The notes: generated by a model not told the origin, from the letters alone. DNA of 64,000 nt from Heterobasidion occidentale (GCA_039111635.1 JBCAQO010000011.1:434001-498000); one strand, 5' to 3'; positions 1 to 11,852 are shown, numbered from the stretch's first letter. Numbers and translations: made by a program.

Positions 1-1316
1 CCCGCGTCCGCGTCGGGGTCGAGCGTGAGCGTGTGCGACGCCTGCAGCGTGAGCACGACGGCGTTGAAGATGATGAGGCACAGGATCGCGGGCTCCGTCC
101 ACCTGCCCCACGGTACACAAGTCAGCGTCGCGTCGCCCATCACACACGAACAGCGGCGGGAGGGAGCAACGCACGGATACACCAGGAAGCGGAACATCGC
201 GAGCCGCACCGCGCTCCGCGGACCAAAGCACCCCAGCGTCCGCCCACGAACCGGCGCGCCCCTCCTCAAATCGGGCACCCCCGCACCCGCACCCGCGCCC
301 GCGTCGTCTCCCTCGTCGTCGCCGCGCTTTTCGACGCGCGCGTCCCCGTCCGCGAGGCGCGCGTGGTCGTCGAGGCCCCGGCCGGCGAGGTTCACGACAC
401 GCAGCGACGCGCGGCGCAGGCCGCGCGAGACACTCTTAAGGCGCGAGCCCGTGCGCTGCAGCGGCGACGCGCCCGCGCCACCACCACCACCGCCGCCACC
501 GTCGCCGCCGTACTTGAGCGTGCGCCTGCGCGCGGCGCCCGCGCGCTCGGCGTCGACGTCCGCGTCGACGCGCGCGTGGCCGCGAGCGTACGCGCGGGCG
601 CCAGCCATGTGGGTGGTGAGGCGCACGGCGTCGTCGTCCTCGTTGTAGTTGTAGTCGTCGGGGTCCGCGTCGGGGTCCGCCTGGCGGATGGTGGAGGCGG
701 AGGAGAGGGAGTACGCGTAGGAGGCGGAGGAGGCGGACGAGTCGCGCGGGTGCGGGTGCGGGTGCGGGTGGCGGATGAGGGAGGCGGCGGAGGAGGTGGC
801 GGCGGTGGTCGCGTACGGGCCTGCTGCGAAGGGGGTGGAAGAGGCGGCGGCGGCGGCGGCGGCCATGGTGGCGGTGGAGGGGCCGTAGTCGCGCGCGGGG
901 TCGCGCATGCGGAAGGGGTCGTCGTCGAGGTCGAGCGCGAGGCCGCGTGGGCGGGTGTACGCGCGTGCGGCGAACGGGTCGCTGTCATCGTCGTCGTCGT
1001 CGTCGTTGCCGCCGTACGGGGCGCGGGCGTCGAGGGGCATGACGGGTGTGGCGCCGACGATGCGCGGGGGGGAGTCTGAGGGCGGGATGGAGACGGCGAG
1101 GGGGTCCTGGCCGTGCTCGACCCTGCCCCAGCTTGTCCTGCGGCGGGCGAGGTTGCGGTGGGGCTCTGCGGGGTCAAGGGAGGGCGAGGACGGGGACGGG
1201 GCGGGGTGCGTGTGCGTCGGGGACGCGATGCTGGCGCTGGAGCCGAGGTCGACGGCGGAGGAGGTGGAGGAGCTCCTGGACGGCTGCTGGTCGCGGTGGG
1301 CGGCGTCGGAGGCCAT
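1..1316 (-). CDS. CCH1: Cch1-type voltage-gated calcium channel, N-terminal part (runs off left edge)
   Basis: Reads leftward from ATG 1316-1314 (MASDAAHRDQQ). Exon 1 (1316-175) gives about 380 residues of cytosolic N-terminus: Ser/Pro/Ala-rich, an Asp tract around 985-1000, His-Pro repeats, then conserved blocks RRRTLKYGG, LKSVSRGLRRASLRVVN and GCFGPRSAVRLAMFRF. An intron at 103-174 (GTGCGT donor, CTGAC branch, GCAG acceptor) joins FRFLVYP to WTEPAILCLIIFNAVVLTLQ, the first membrane helix (S1) of repeat I. Known role of the family: pore subunit of the fungal high-affinity plasma-membrane calcium influx channel, working with Mid1. The other 23 helices lie outside the window. The long low-complexity reading frames on the other strand here are shadows of this exon. 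Confidence 0.85.
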   Translation of the reverse strand, partial: MASDAAHRDQQPSRSSSTSSAVDLGSSASIASPTHTHPAPSPSSPSLDPAEPHRNLARRRTSWGRVEHGQDPLAVSIPPSDSPPRIVGATPVMPLDARAPYGGNDDDDDDDSDPFAARAYTRPRGLALDLDDDPFRMRDPARDYGPSTATMAAAAAAASSTPFAAGPYATTAATSSAASLIRHPHPHPHPRDSSASSASYAYSLSSASTIRQADPDADPDDYNYNEDDDAVRLTTHMAGARAYARGHARVDADVDAERAGAARRRTLKYGGDGGGGGGGGAGASPLQRTGSRLKSVSRGLRRASLRVVNLAGRGLDDHARLADGDARVEKRGDDEGDDAGAGAGAGVPDLRRGAPVRGRTLGCFGPRSAVRLAMFRFLVYPCVAPSRRCSCVMGDATLTCVPWGRWTEPAILCLIIFNAVVLTLQASHTLTLDPDADA

Positions 1317-1655
1317 GTGGCGTCGACGGCGACGGCGACGGCGACGAGGGCGAGGACGTGTGGGGGAGCGAGGGCTGGTGGACGACGGTGGGAGCTGGAG
1401 AAATACGCGGATACCCGTTTTGGGCGCGGGCGAGCGCTCTCCGGGGTCTCGTCGTCATGCGCAGCGCTCGAGACGACGGCGGCGCAAGCGACGGCGACGG
1501 CGAGCCGAGTCCGCCGTGGGGAGTGTTGTGGAGAGGGTTGTGATCGCAGACGAGCACAGCGCTCACGGCATGCAGACAGACTTTGCAACGACGCAGCCTC
1601 GTTGACGACACACACAATACAGGAAATACAGAGCACGACCCCCTCCACCCTCGGC
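1317..1655. other. Intergenic: Cch1 5' flank and P450 3' end
   Basis: A GC-rich spacer of 339 bp between two minus-strand genes. It must hold the P450 3' UTR and the CCH1 promoter. No TATA box or gene is evident. Confidence 0.5.
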
Positions 1656-3834
1656 TCACTCTGCGCCGTCCTCGCCCTGCCGAATCAACGCCAACGCCGC
1701 CTCGGAGCGCGGCACGAACGCGCACTTGAACGGCCTCGGCCGACTGCCGTCCGTCTCCGCCGTCAGCACCCGCACTCGCCATCGCCGCCAGCGCGCGACG
1801 CACCTGACGGACTCCGTCGTGAACGCCTCCTCCGGCAGCACCTCGCGCCCGTCCGCGTCCTTGGCCGGCACGACGTCGTACACCGCCAGGACGCTCGCCA
1901 CCGTCAGCCAGATGTTGTCCAGCGCCAGCCACCGCCCGGGACACACCCTGCGGCCAACCGCGTCAGCTACCAGTCGCCCACCACCACGCGGACGCAGACG
2001 CCACGCACCGCCGTCCGAAGCCAAACGCCATGAGCGGGACCGCGTTCACCCCGCGCGCCTTGTTCCCCTCCGCGTCCACGAACCTATCCGCCACGAACCG
2101 GAACGCGTCCGGGTACATCCCCTCGTCGTGGCACATCCCCCTGCACAACCACCGCGTCAGCCTCCTTACTGCATTACCCCACCCACGCGCGCACTCACCA
2201 AACATTCGGCAGCACCGTCGTCCCCCTCGGGATCCTCCACCCCCCATACGAGTCCTCCCGCACCGTCGCGTGCGGCGACGCGAGCGGCGCAACCGGGTTC
2301 CACCGCTGCGCCTCCCACACCGCGCTCGTCACCAGCGGCAGCGCCCGCCGGTCCTCCAGCGTCGGCAGTCGCCCCGGCCCCGCCCCCAGCACGCCGTCCA
2401 GCTCCGCCTGCACCGCGCGCCGCGCGTCCGGGTGGAGCAGCATCGCGAGCAGGAACGTCAGCGCGGCCGCCACCGTCTGCGCACACCCGCGATCATTCAA
2501 GTCAGCGACGCAAGAGAGAGCGGCTGTCGGGCGCTCACCGTGTCCGCGCCCGCTGCGAGCGGGCGAGCGAGCATGCGCGCGGGCGGTCAGTCAGTCGATC
2601 GGGGAACGACGACACACGCACCGGAGTACGAGATCGCAGCGATGCCCTGGATCATCCGCACGTCCGCCTCCCGCCCCTCGCGCGCCGCCCGCTCCAGCTC
2701 CGCCGCCGCCACGCACGGCACCGCCGTCCCCGCCTCCTGCGCCCACCACCACAGCGTCAGCGCCGCCTTCGCAAAGCCCGCGCCCGCACACGCACCATAT
2801 TGCGTCGGACCATCTCGAACGGCCGCTCGAGCATCGCGAGCGACAGCGCGCGCCACTCGCGCGCCTTGCGCTTGAACCCCGCCCCGGGGACCCACGCGGG
2901 CACGTATTTCACTGCACCCACCGTCAGCGCACACACACACACACAGAGGCGCGGGCGCACGCACGGAGAGGCACGTAGTCCACCAAATACGTCCCATAAA
3001 TATCCGCGTGCGCAAGCGCCGCCGTCGCGCGCGCCGCGAGCCTTACCAGCGCGTCGCCCTCGCCCTCCCCCGCCACCTCGTGCCCATACGCGATCTTCAA
3101 CACCAGCGCCGCCGCGTTCCGCCTCAGATGCCTCTCGTGCGCGCCCGCCTCCGCCTGCCCCGCCGCCGCGGGGGTCGTCGGCGCGGCGCGCAGGAGGCCG
3201 CGCAGGAGGGTGTGCGCGTTGAGCGCGGCGAGCGGGGCGTAGGACGGCACGACGCGCGCGTGGAAGTGCTTCTGGAAGAGCCCGCGGTGGCGGCGCCACG
3301 CGTCGCCGTAGGGCATGCGCGAGAAGGACCAGGCCCAGCCCATCCTGCCGCGCGCGCGCGCACGCACACGCACACGGTCAGTCGCCAGTCGTCAGCGGCA
3401 GCAGCAGCGGAGGGGAGTGCGCGCGCGATGCTCACAGCTCGCGCGTCATCGTGCGGCGCGGGCGCGACGAGTACACCGCGCCGCGCTTCTCGAGGAGCGC
3501 GTCGGCCGCCGCCGCCGAGTTGACGACGAGCACGGGGTCGCGGTACGCGCGGTAGAACACCAGGTCGCCTGCGTCCGGCGCGTCAGCGCATCCCCGCCGT
3601 GCACTCTGTGTACCACCGCTCTCTGAGGGGGGGGAGCGCACCGTAGACCTGTCGCCACGCGGTGTACGTGCGCCACGGCGCCGCGCGCGAGATGGCGGGG
3701 CGCCCGAGGCCGAGCCAGGGGGACGCGGGTCCGGGCGGGAGGGGCGGTTTGCGGGTGCGCGCGAGGAGCCCGAGGAGGGCGAGGAGGAGCGCGGCGAGGG
3801 TCAATGCGGACTCGAGGGCGCTGTTCGCGATCAT
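1656..3834 (-). CDS. Cytochrome P450 monooxygenase (CompA/O-methylsterigmatocystin-oxidoreductase-like), 10 exons
   Basis: Manual splicing gives 530 residues: 3834-3642, 3568-3436, 3344-2965, 2911-2796, 2736-2622, 2552-2539, 2476-2199, 2140-2009, 1947-1804, 1743-1656; all phases agree. An N-terminal membrane anchor (ALTLAALLLALLGLLA) is followed by the PPLPPGP hinge. Further motifs are the C-helix WRRHR, the oxygen-binding AGADTT of helix I, ExxR as EAQR, VLPNVWGMCHDE, and the haem loop FGFGRRVCPGR with its Cys ligand, so it looks catalytically intact. It is probably an ER-anchored monooxygenase needing a P450 reductase; the substrate cannot be inferred. The exon at 2539-2552 is only 14 nt. 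An (AC)n tract lies in the intron at 2912-2964. The start was chosen because the anchor follows directly. Confidence 0.93.
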
Positions 3835-4417
3835 CCTGCTTGCACAAATTTAAAAAAAAAACCCCTGCGAGGTTGGGGAGCGCAGGGGAGGGGAGGGGGG
3901 TACTTGTAGTTTTGCGGGAGGGGATTCTCCGGTCCTGCGCGGGACTGCACCGCGGCGCATGGGAGCGCGCGTCCGAGGATGGGCGGGCGCATGCTTAGCG
4001 TCCCACCGGACGTCATCGCGTCATCGGCCGACGCGCGCCGCGCACCGCGAAGGCCGCTCGTAAATAGCGCGCGAGCCAGAAGCCAGAAGCCGTCGAGCAG
4101 AGCAGGAGCAGAGCAGCCCGTGTCGAAGGCACGCAGTTGGCCGGGCTGTTCCTCTTCCCTCGAGTGCCCTTCTTTGGAGTGGGCAAAGACGGTCACCCAG
4201 CTGCACTCGACGGCGGCGCGGGGACCTTCCCCACGCGGAGCGCCGTGTGTGCGTGTATGCCTCGCCCTTGCCACCGAGACCGCGGGGCGCACAATTGTAG
4301 CCACGCACGACCAACTTATTTCGAGAGTGGAGGTACGGAGGTACGTAAGGCTACACGAGTACATACGCTTCTGCCACAGCCAGCCGCGGCCGCCCAGTCC
4401 TCCCTCCGATGCAGCCT
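3835..4417. other. Intergenic: P450 promoter and transporter 3' end
   Basis: A 583-bp spacer. A TATA-like CTATTTA (minus strand, about 4055-4068) lies some 230 bp upstream of the P450 start. Homopolymer runs (A9 near 3852, G-rich 3890-3900) lie close to the start codon. No gene is seen. Confidence 0.4.
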
Positions 4418-7400
4418 CTACGCGCCGCCGTCGGCGTCGGCGCCCGTGTCCGCGACTGCCACCTGAGCGCGAGAAACAACGTCGTCAGAAAACATATACT
4501 CGTGCATAGTGCAGACGCGCGTGGGTACTCGCCCTGCGCTTCCGCTTCGACGCGCCGACCGGGTCCGGCGCGGAGAAGATCGCGTCCAGCTCCTGCACGC
4601 CGCCATATCAAAAGCAAAAGTAACATCGGTGAGCCTCTTCCTCGCGCGTGCGAGCGTCGAGCGGACAGCGTACCTCCAGCGTGCGTCCCTGCCGGCGACG
4701 GGCGAATCAGACATCGGCGTCAGCAGGCTGCATTGCGCGGGCAGGCACGACGGCACACGTACCTGCGTCTCCACGCAGAAGAAGTACCACACCGCGGTTT
4801 CCTGCAGTCCCCACCATCAGCATCATGGGACACTTGGCTGTGGTCGGGGTACGCACAAAGGTATCCCAGCCGACGAACACCAGCATGTATCTCCACTGCA
4901 GGAAGAAGCCGTACGTCAGCGCGGTCCCCTGTACGACGCTGTGGCAGAAATAACTTGCCCCGATGCGGCCGTACGCGATGCTGCCAGACCAAAGAGGAGC
5001 ATCAGCACAACGGACGACCCCTCACCCGCAGACTGGGGCGACTCACGGCGTGCAGAACAGGTTGATGAACGACGTGCAGCCGATGATCTGGCGAGGTTTG
5101 CGGGCAGATCGTCAGCACATCCTTGCGGGAGGATCGCGCGGACGGAAAGGCGCACGAAGATCTTGAAAGACACGCCCTTCGCGCGCGTCGTCGTCTCCAG
5201 GCATTCGGCGGGGTACAGCGACTCTGCCAAACCACCGACCGGCACGTCGCGATCAGTCACCCGCGTCCACGGCGTTGGGGCTCGAAGGGACTCACGAAGC
5301 GGGGTGTAGGTGAACGCGTACACGACCCCGAACAAAAAGTAGAACGCAATCCCTGCGTCGCCGACCGCCTGCGTCCGCATCCGCACACGCCGCCATACTC
5401 AGCACAGCACGACGATAGGACAGATTACGCACCAGATTATGCTCCCCCGCCGCGTACGTTGCCCATCTGGCGCTGAACGCCGCGTTGAGCGCCAGCATCA
5501 CGGCGCACGCGAACGTTCCCGCCACGAGCACCTTGCGCCGCGGCATCCGATCTGGATGGAGACGAGGATCGGTGCCGGTCATGCACGCGTCCGGACGAGG
5601 CGCAGAGGGGACGTACCCTCGAGCGAGACGGCAATCCAGGCGACGAGCGCGTTGGCGCACGTCGCTGCGTGCGTGTGCGTGGTGAGAGCCTGTAGGAGAG
5701 GAACAAGCGCGAGAGCACGCACAGATGAGATTCATGTTGAACTGCATTTGTTCTGCACGTCGTGATCAACCCTTGCCGCCTCCCCCACGAGAGAATCACT
5801 TACTGCCGAACCCCAGACTCTATCCGAATCAACGAGGTCAGCGCCGGTCTCACAATAGCGTTATGCGACTGACCTCGTATATCGACAGCTAGAATCAGGC
5901 GTGCAAAGTAGGTTCAGTCGACCTCCCGCTGGCACATCCTGACTACACTCACGTTGAAGTATCCTACGAATAAGAGCCTTCAGAGGGCGTGCGTTCGTCG
6001 CCTTTCGATAGCAGACGGCTCACCTAGACCGTTCCCGCTCATTTGTCCTGAAAGCAGGTACTAAGGCTTCGATGTATGGGCAGCCACGACCCACGCACCG
6101 AAGAAGCCCATGAGGAAGACCATCTGAAACCGACACCGCGTCAGATACGATGCGTTCAAAACGCAGATGCCCTGGCATTACCAGAATTCTCCACCGCGCG
6201 TTGCTAGTCGCTTTACTCAAAGTCAATGCTGGCCTGTATCCTGCCCAAGGCTAAGCAAAACATACCAAACAAGGCCCTAAAAAACCGCCATTACTTAGCA
6301 CGCGAATACGTATGTTGTAGGAATACAACGTGACGTACTTGAAATCCCACCAGCGCTTATCAGACCCGTCCGTGCGGATGCCCTCCGCGAACTCCCGCAT
6401 CTGGAGTTGGACGATGGGATGCTCTCGATCGCCGTTGCCTACGGTCGTCCATTTTCCAAAGACTTAGAAGGTCAGTGAACAATCCAGCATATGCAGGAAA
6501 ATGCTCGCCGTGATATTTGATCAGAAAGTCGAAAGCTTCTTCCGTGCGCCCGTGCGCCATGAGCCATCTGCGAGACATGAATGACGCCGCCAGAAATGAG
6601 TCCCAAAGGATGCCTACCTAGGACTCTCAGGCTACCCAGATGTCATGGAGGCAATTGAATGGAAGGGCAACCCTCGAATTCAAGGGAAACCCACCAAAAA
6701 CCAGACGGTGAGCACAACTAACATTGCAGGGAAGGCCTGCAGCACACAAACGTCAATTTACGCGCATTTGGTGTGCGGTGGACAGACCGCCTCACTCACT
6801 TGAATGATCAGTGGGATCCGCCAACTCCAATCCGACAGCATCCGAGACGTCCCCAACGTGATCGCCGCGGCAGGAATGGCGCCCCCATTCCACCCAGTGT
6901 TGTAAAGGGATGTCAAACGGCCTCTGCATGATATGAAAACGGTGGATCATTTGAATGAGCGTAGGTCAGAAATTCAAAGCTGGATGCGGACCGCCATTGA
7001 GGGGGCGCGACTTCGACTGTGTACGTCGGTGCACCGATTGTTGCAATCGCGATCCCGAAGCCGAGCACGAACCTGCCCGCGACGAACTGGGTTGGCACGA
7101 CGTGAGTACGGCACTGGTACCGAAAGACCATGAAGGATTGGGTATCACCTGGCGTTTGACCTCGGATGAAGCGATAATGGCAGACCCGATCATGATGATC
7201 GCGCATCCTGTGAAGAGAGTCGTATAATTATACACACGAGGATCCACAATATATGAAAATGTAACTCACCAGTAAACATACCCGCACGACGTCCCCAACT
7301 GAGTACCAGAAAGTTCAACATCCGCTTCACCCACTCGTAAAGAGAAGTCGCATACCGGTCACATATATGTCCTGCAAACAGCGATCCGGCCATTTGCCCA

Positions 7401-8103
7401 ACCTTGTTACAGGCACCATGCGTATGAGTCAGATTGAAAGAGTAGATTCATGGACAAGACACACGGTGTAGATGGAGAAGATGAGACCAGTGGAGACATC
7501 AAGGGAGCCTATGTCAAATGTTGAATGCGAATATAGTGGATATGTGAATCGTTGGTCTCCCACCTTGGTTGAATTTATTCTGGTAGCTGGAAAATCTGTG
7601 AGCACAAATCAACGCAACACGACCTAACTCACTAGGGCATCCCGTTGATGCCAGTCATCAACGACCCGTCGTACCTAACATGTATCACGCGTCAGTTGCA
7701 TAGCAAACACGGCTCTGAGCAGCCTCTCACCCATTTCCACACGAGCACAAGAAGGCCGCCGCAGCGCCTGTCCAGAGCTCAGTCAAGTCTCACCAGGCTC
7801 GGTTGCGAACAAATCAACTGACAAGCGTATAACACGAACGCAGACCGCGTCAACGGGTCAATGCGTCCCTTCTCTAAAGCCGCGGCATAATCCGCTATGT
7901 CCGTGAAGTCAGTAGATGGCAAGCAGCTGAGTAGGACGAGCGAAGATCGAAAACACCGCACCATCACCGGCCTTCTTGATCTTCGCCTTGTCATTCAAAA
8001 CTTCCGGGACTTCGCGCAGGGGGCTCTCTACGAGCACGACGTCGTTGTCCTTGTCAATGGACCTCTTCTCATCGCGGTCAACTTGCGAGATCACTGAAGC
8101 CAT
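4418..8103 (-). CDS. MFS sugar transporter (lactose-permease/hexose-type), about 34 exons
   Basis: Start ATG 8103 (MASVISQVDRDEK; an in-frame ATG at 8169 is an alternative), stop 4418-4420. Splicing by hand gives about 530 residues with the full sugar-porter signature set: NGYDGSLMTGINGM, GRRAGM, GRFVLGFG, PESPRWLMAHGR, GQMSGNGLGYFNLSIYE, MPRRKVLV, YPAECLETTTRAKG, and VETQGRTLEELDAIF near the C-terminus. It should be a 12-helix plasma-membrane permease. I count about 33 introns. Exons include 11 nt (6266-6276, 5953-5963), 14 nt (6618-6631, encoding PESPR), 15 nt (5874-5888), 16 nt (5804-5819) and 24 nt (6024-6047). Three introns use GC donors (starts 6508, 4958, 4532). No frameshift is needed, so the gene appears intact. 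Confidence 0.88.
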
Positions 8104-9262
8104 GAGCGGGGCGGAGAAGGCTTTTCCAGCACCCGTGAATTCGATACTTATACTCATCGCGAAGCCCATGCTCCTTTACTTCGCTGCGAGAGCCGACAAA
8201 ATGCCGCGCAAACGAAGGTCATCTGTCTCGTCGATTCCCTGCTACTGTAGTGCGGACAGAGTAGATGATATGGGCGCGTGTCATATGCATTAGGACTGGG
8301 AGATCCTCGGGCAGAAGCGTGAATGGGTCGCTGCTGTTGAGAGAGTATCCCATACCTAGAAGGCTCATTTCCCCTCTCAATCCCAATCGAGGGCGCCATC
8401 AGTACGCATCCGAAGAATCGATAGACCGATCAAACAAGCTCGTCCGAGGTTTTGTGGGCTGTGATAAGCGGCACGAAAAGAAGGGATCCAGCGGGACATA
8501 CCCTCCATCCCGTTCGGCTGCTATAGTTGTTGACTCCGAAGCGCATGGGAAAGATAGTATAGGCTTTTCGGCGGGTGCAGAGCATACTTCGAGCGGACGT
8601 AGGATCAACACTAGAGCTCGCGTCGCTTCGGTCTCCAGTCAACAGCATCCGCTGTGATATAGAAGTTTGCCTAGGTGCGTACGCCCATGGCGCTTCGATC
8701 TACTAGGGCGCAAAAACGGTTCCACCTGTAACATGTTATTTTCAACCTGCAAACTCAGCCGCTAGACCCTGAAGGAGAATTGCTGCGCACCGATCCATCC
8801 TATAGCTGACCCATGAACAACAAAACAGCGGACAAAGAGGGCACTTAGTTTAAACAAGCCATACCACCTCAAATCTCAGGCCGTCCCGGTCCTGCCAGCC
8901 ATCACACTGGACGGTATACGGTAGAAACTGATCTTTGTCGTGAATTTACACAGACTTGTACAAGCCGCGTCATAAACAAGAATGAAGCAGAAACAGCGCA
9001 CACACGAAAGAGGAGAAAAAGAAGACAGAAGAAAATCGGGAGATAGAACCTGTTCGAGAGGGATGGACACAATAAGTTCGGTTGATAAACGAGCGAGGGG
9101 GTATAAGCGAGGGTGTAGGCTAGGATGTGGAGGCGGAAAAGGACGAGGAGAAGGGCAGAAGAAAAAAGAATGAACGTGCTTTGTGCGCCAATTATTGGAG
9201 ACCTGAGACAGATATTATGGAGGGCAGAAACAGACGCCGTATTGTACTGCTGGGTGGTGTTG
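8104..9262. other. Intergenic: transporter promoter and epsin 3' flank
   Basis: A 1.16-kb stretch between two minus-strand genes. Short open frames on both strands lack conserved motifs, splice logic or long extent. I see no supportable gene. Confidence 0.45.
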
Positions 9263-11444
9263 TTAAACGGAGAAGAATGGCTGATCGCTGTTCTGATGTT
9301 GCTGTTGCTGTTGCTGCTGCTGCTGCGCAAAGGGATTGTAGCCGTTGTTGGGCGCCCCCGTCTTCTGGACTGCCAGTCGCCCAGCGTCTGTGTGCCCATA
9401 ACTAGAGAAAGAACGAGGGTCAGTAACGGATTCCAAGCAAACGTGCGGAAAGTCGGCATGAAACAAAATTGCATCGGGCCGAACAGGATTCGGGCCCTTG
9501 AGAAACTTAGTCTCGGGCCATACTGGTGAGAACACGAAGTAGGTGCGGGACTATGCCGGAGGCGATCGAAGGAAAGCCTCGTGCCTCGTGTGACTGGGAT
9601 AGTAGCCATCGAAAGGCACCAAAAACCTCCGCCACGATAACATCCAAAAAAGCCAACAAAGCACGAATGGACAACGCACCGAAGTTGGCCGATGTTCCCG
9701 AACGTGTCCAGCCCGTCGTCTCTTGGCCCTGCGAACAAGTTCGCCAGGTGCGCATGCTCCTGATCCGCCCGCGTCGGCCGACTTGGGCCGGGCGAAGACG
9801 ACGCGGATGAAATCGGTGCAGGCGATAGCGACGATGACAGATTCGTGTGGGGCGAGTGCGTCTCATACGTCGACGGGAGGGAGAAATTCGATAGCGACGA
9901 CGCAGGCGGCGCGGGCGAGGGCTGGCTCGGGAGTGGTGGTGTGTTAGAGAAGGACGCAAAGGGATTGTTCGAGCCGAACGAAGTCTGCTGTGGAACGAGC
10001 TGCTGCTGTGCGGCGAGGTACTGCTGCTGCTGTTGTTGCTGCTGTTGCATCTGGAGGAGCTGCTGTTGGCGCATCCATTCTTCCTGCTGGGCTTGCTGCA
10101 TCTGCGCTTGGGCCTGCGCAGCCTGCAGTTCTTGCTGCTGGCGCATCCATTCCTGCTGCTGTCGCAGATACTCGGCCTAGAGATCGATGTTCCATAAGTA
10201 TGCAGAGCACTTATAAACGTAACTGCAGCCATGCCCGCTTGTCATTGGGCAGTTAAGAACGTGCATGCCACAATAGCAAGTGGGTGCGATGGAATAGACA
10301 TCTTCCCGCGACAGATGAGTGATGTCATAGACAATACTCACCTGCATAGCTTCCTGTTGCGCCTGCTGTTGGTATGGATTGAAGGACGTAAACTGGGGTT
10401 GAAGAGATGTGTACTGCGCCTGGAGGCCAGTATTGAATTGAGATGGGTCGCCAAGGAGATTGTTATTGGGATTTCTGGGAGCCCAAGGCACGAAGGTCCA
10501 ACATAGTCAGATCCAGATGACACTCTGCGCGAGCGATAGCAAGAAAGCACTCACAGATTGCTGTGATCGTCGAAGAGCGACGCCCCGTTCGAATCCACCA
10601 CCGCCCGGTTCCTCTTCTCCTCTTCCTCCTTGCTCAGCCTGATGGCCTGCGCCAAATCCCTATCCTCACCTGCACGCGCTTGCTCCTCCGCCAACGTTTT
10701 CTTGCTCTCTTCGATCGCACGCTTCAACTCATCCTCGTCCTTCGGGCCCTGCTTCAAGGTCCTCCGTGTGGCATTCTCGTTCTCGCCCGGGAACTCTTCG
10801 CTATCCCCATCGGCTCCGCCCGGCGTGCTCAACATGCGATCGCGCATGCTTGCGCGCGAGCGGCGCTCCTGCCGCAGACGAGCCTCGTCCGTGAGCAGAT
10901 TTGTGATGTCCTTTGCCTTTTGCCGGACGTTCGCGCCCTGATCCTTGCCGTACTCGTCGACGAACTGGAACTCCTTGAGCGTCTTGATGATATATATATT
11001 GTCGCGGAAATAGATGACGGCGTTCTCGGAACCCGCGTGAAGCAGGTAGTCCAGGACAGTCAAAGACTATAGGAAAGTTGAATATGAGCGCAAACAGGGA
11101 TGGAAAGACGATGTGTGACCTTGAAGACGTGGCGCCAGTTCTTGCCCTTGTCATTGAGCCGCTTGTCCAGCATCTCCATGATCTCAACGAAGTCATTTCT
11201 GAATGTGGAGATAGCGTACAATAGAGGGATATCAGAAGTCAGCAATCAAACCTCCTGCCCGACGACGGTGCACTGTTACGCACTGATTGTAGGACATTTG
11301 AGCGATCTCGTTCATCTGCGTGCCCGACGGTCCCCAAGGATCGTTGGAAGTGGCCTCGCGGACCTTGGCTTGAACATCTGAGTAGCCTTTCGTGTAGTTT
11401 TTGGCAACGCGGAGGGCCCCCTTGCCGAAATGTTGTATGGACAT
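9263..11444 (-). CDS. Epsin (ENTH-domain endocytic adaptor), 6 exons
   Basis: Exons 11444-11284, 11198-11120, 11066-10555, 10474-10342, 10176-9680 and 9401-9263 give 506 residues in phase. The N-terminal ENTH domain (about residues 10-150: YSDVQAKVREATSNDPWGPS, NWRHVFKSLTVLDYLLHAGS) binds PtdIns(4,5)P2. Two ubiquitin-interacting motifs follow (DELKRAIEESKKTLAEE and DLAQAIRLSKEEEE). A Gln-rich linker contains CAG-type runs near 10020-10060 and 9300-9340. Two NPF motifs (NNPFASF, GYNPFAQ) would bind EH-domain proteins. The family couples ubiquitinated cargo to clathrin at the plasma membrane (yeast Ent1/Ent2). The 278-bp intron at 9402-9679 is unusually long here and could hide a further exon. 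The 5' half recurs at 21,194-22,052. Confidence 0.92.
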
Positions 11445-11572
11445 GGCGTTGAAGGGGCTACGGAGAGGAGAGGAGTGTATTAATGGGGAGAGCAGCGGCA
11501 CGGCTCGCGGCCGTAGTAGGACTGCGCGGGCTTCCAAAAGATTATAGCACATCTAGTGTCCCGGTCATCATA

Positions 11573-11644
11573 ACGCCGATGGTGAAGCGGTTATCATGTC
11601 TGCCTTCCAAGCAGACGGCAGGGGTTCGACTCCCCTTCGGCGTA
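11573..11644 (+). tRNA. tRNA-Gly (anticodon TCC), left copy
   Basis: 72-nt cloverleaf. Acceptor ACGCCGA pairs with TCGGCGT (7/7) followed by discriminator A. Anticodon stem TCTGC/GCAGA encloses loop CTTCCAA (TCC at positions 34-36, reading GGA). T arm AGGGG-TTCGACT-CCCCT. D arm GTGA...TCAT with GCGG in the loop. No intron. It lies about 130 bp upstream of the epsin start, transcribed divergently. Confidence 0.93.
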
Positions 11645-11852
11645 TGAAGATCCTCCTGGATATTTTATTTTCTCTTCACAAGCGAGTTTCCTCTCAGACA
11701 GAACTGAGACTCCTTATTCTGGGGTTTGGTCTATTCTGCTTGTCCATCGAATGCGTTGTTCACCATCTTCGACACCATCTGCTTCGGCCCGTGTGTGCTC
11801 AATCCCACTCAACAATTCTCATATACTTTATTCAACGGTCGACCTACCAGGT

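Noticed and set aside
25..3523. Long Arg/Gly/Ala-rich open frames on the plus strand across the GC-rich left end
   Set aside because: They are shadows of the minus-strand Cch1 and P450 exons; GC-rich DNA has few stops and these frames show no domain.
8902..10146. A 414-codon frame continuing past the epsin Gln-rich exon
   Set aside because: It reads through the GTGCGT donor at 9679 into an intron; the spliced version ends with the conserved NPF tail instead.
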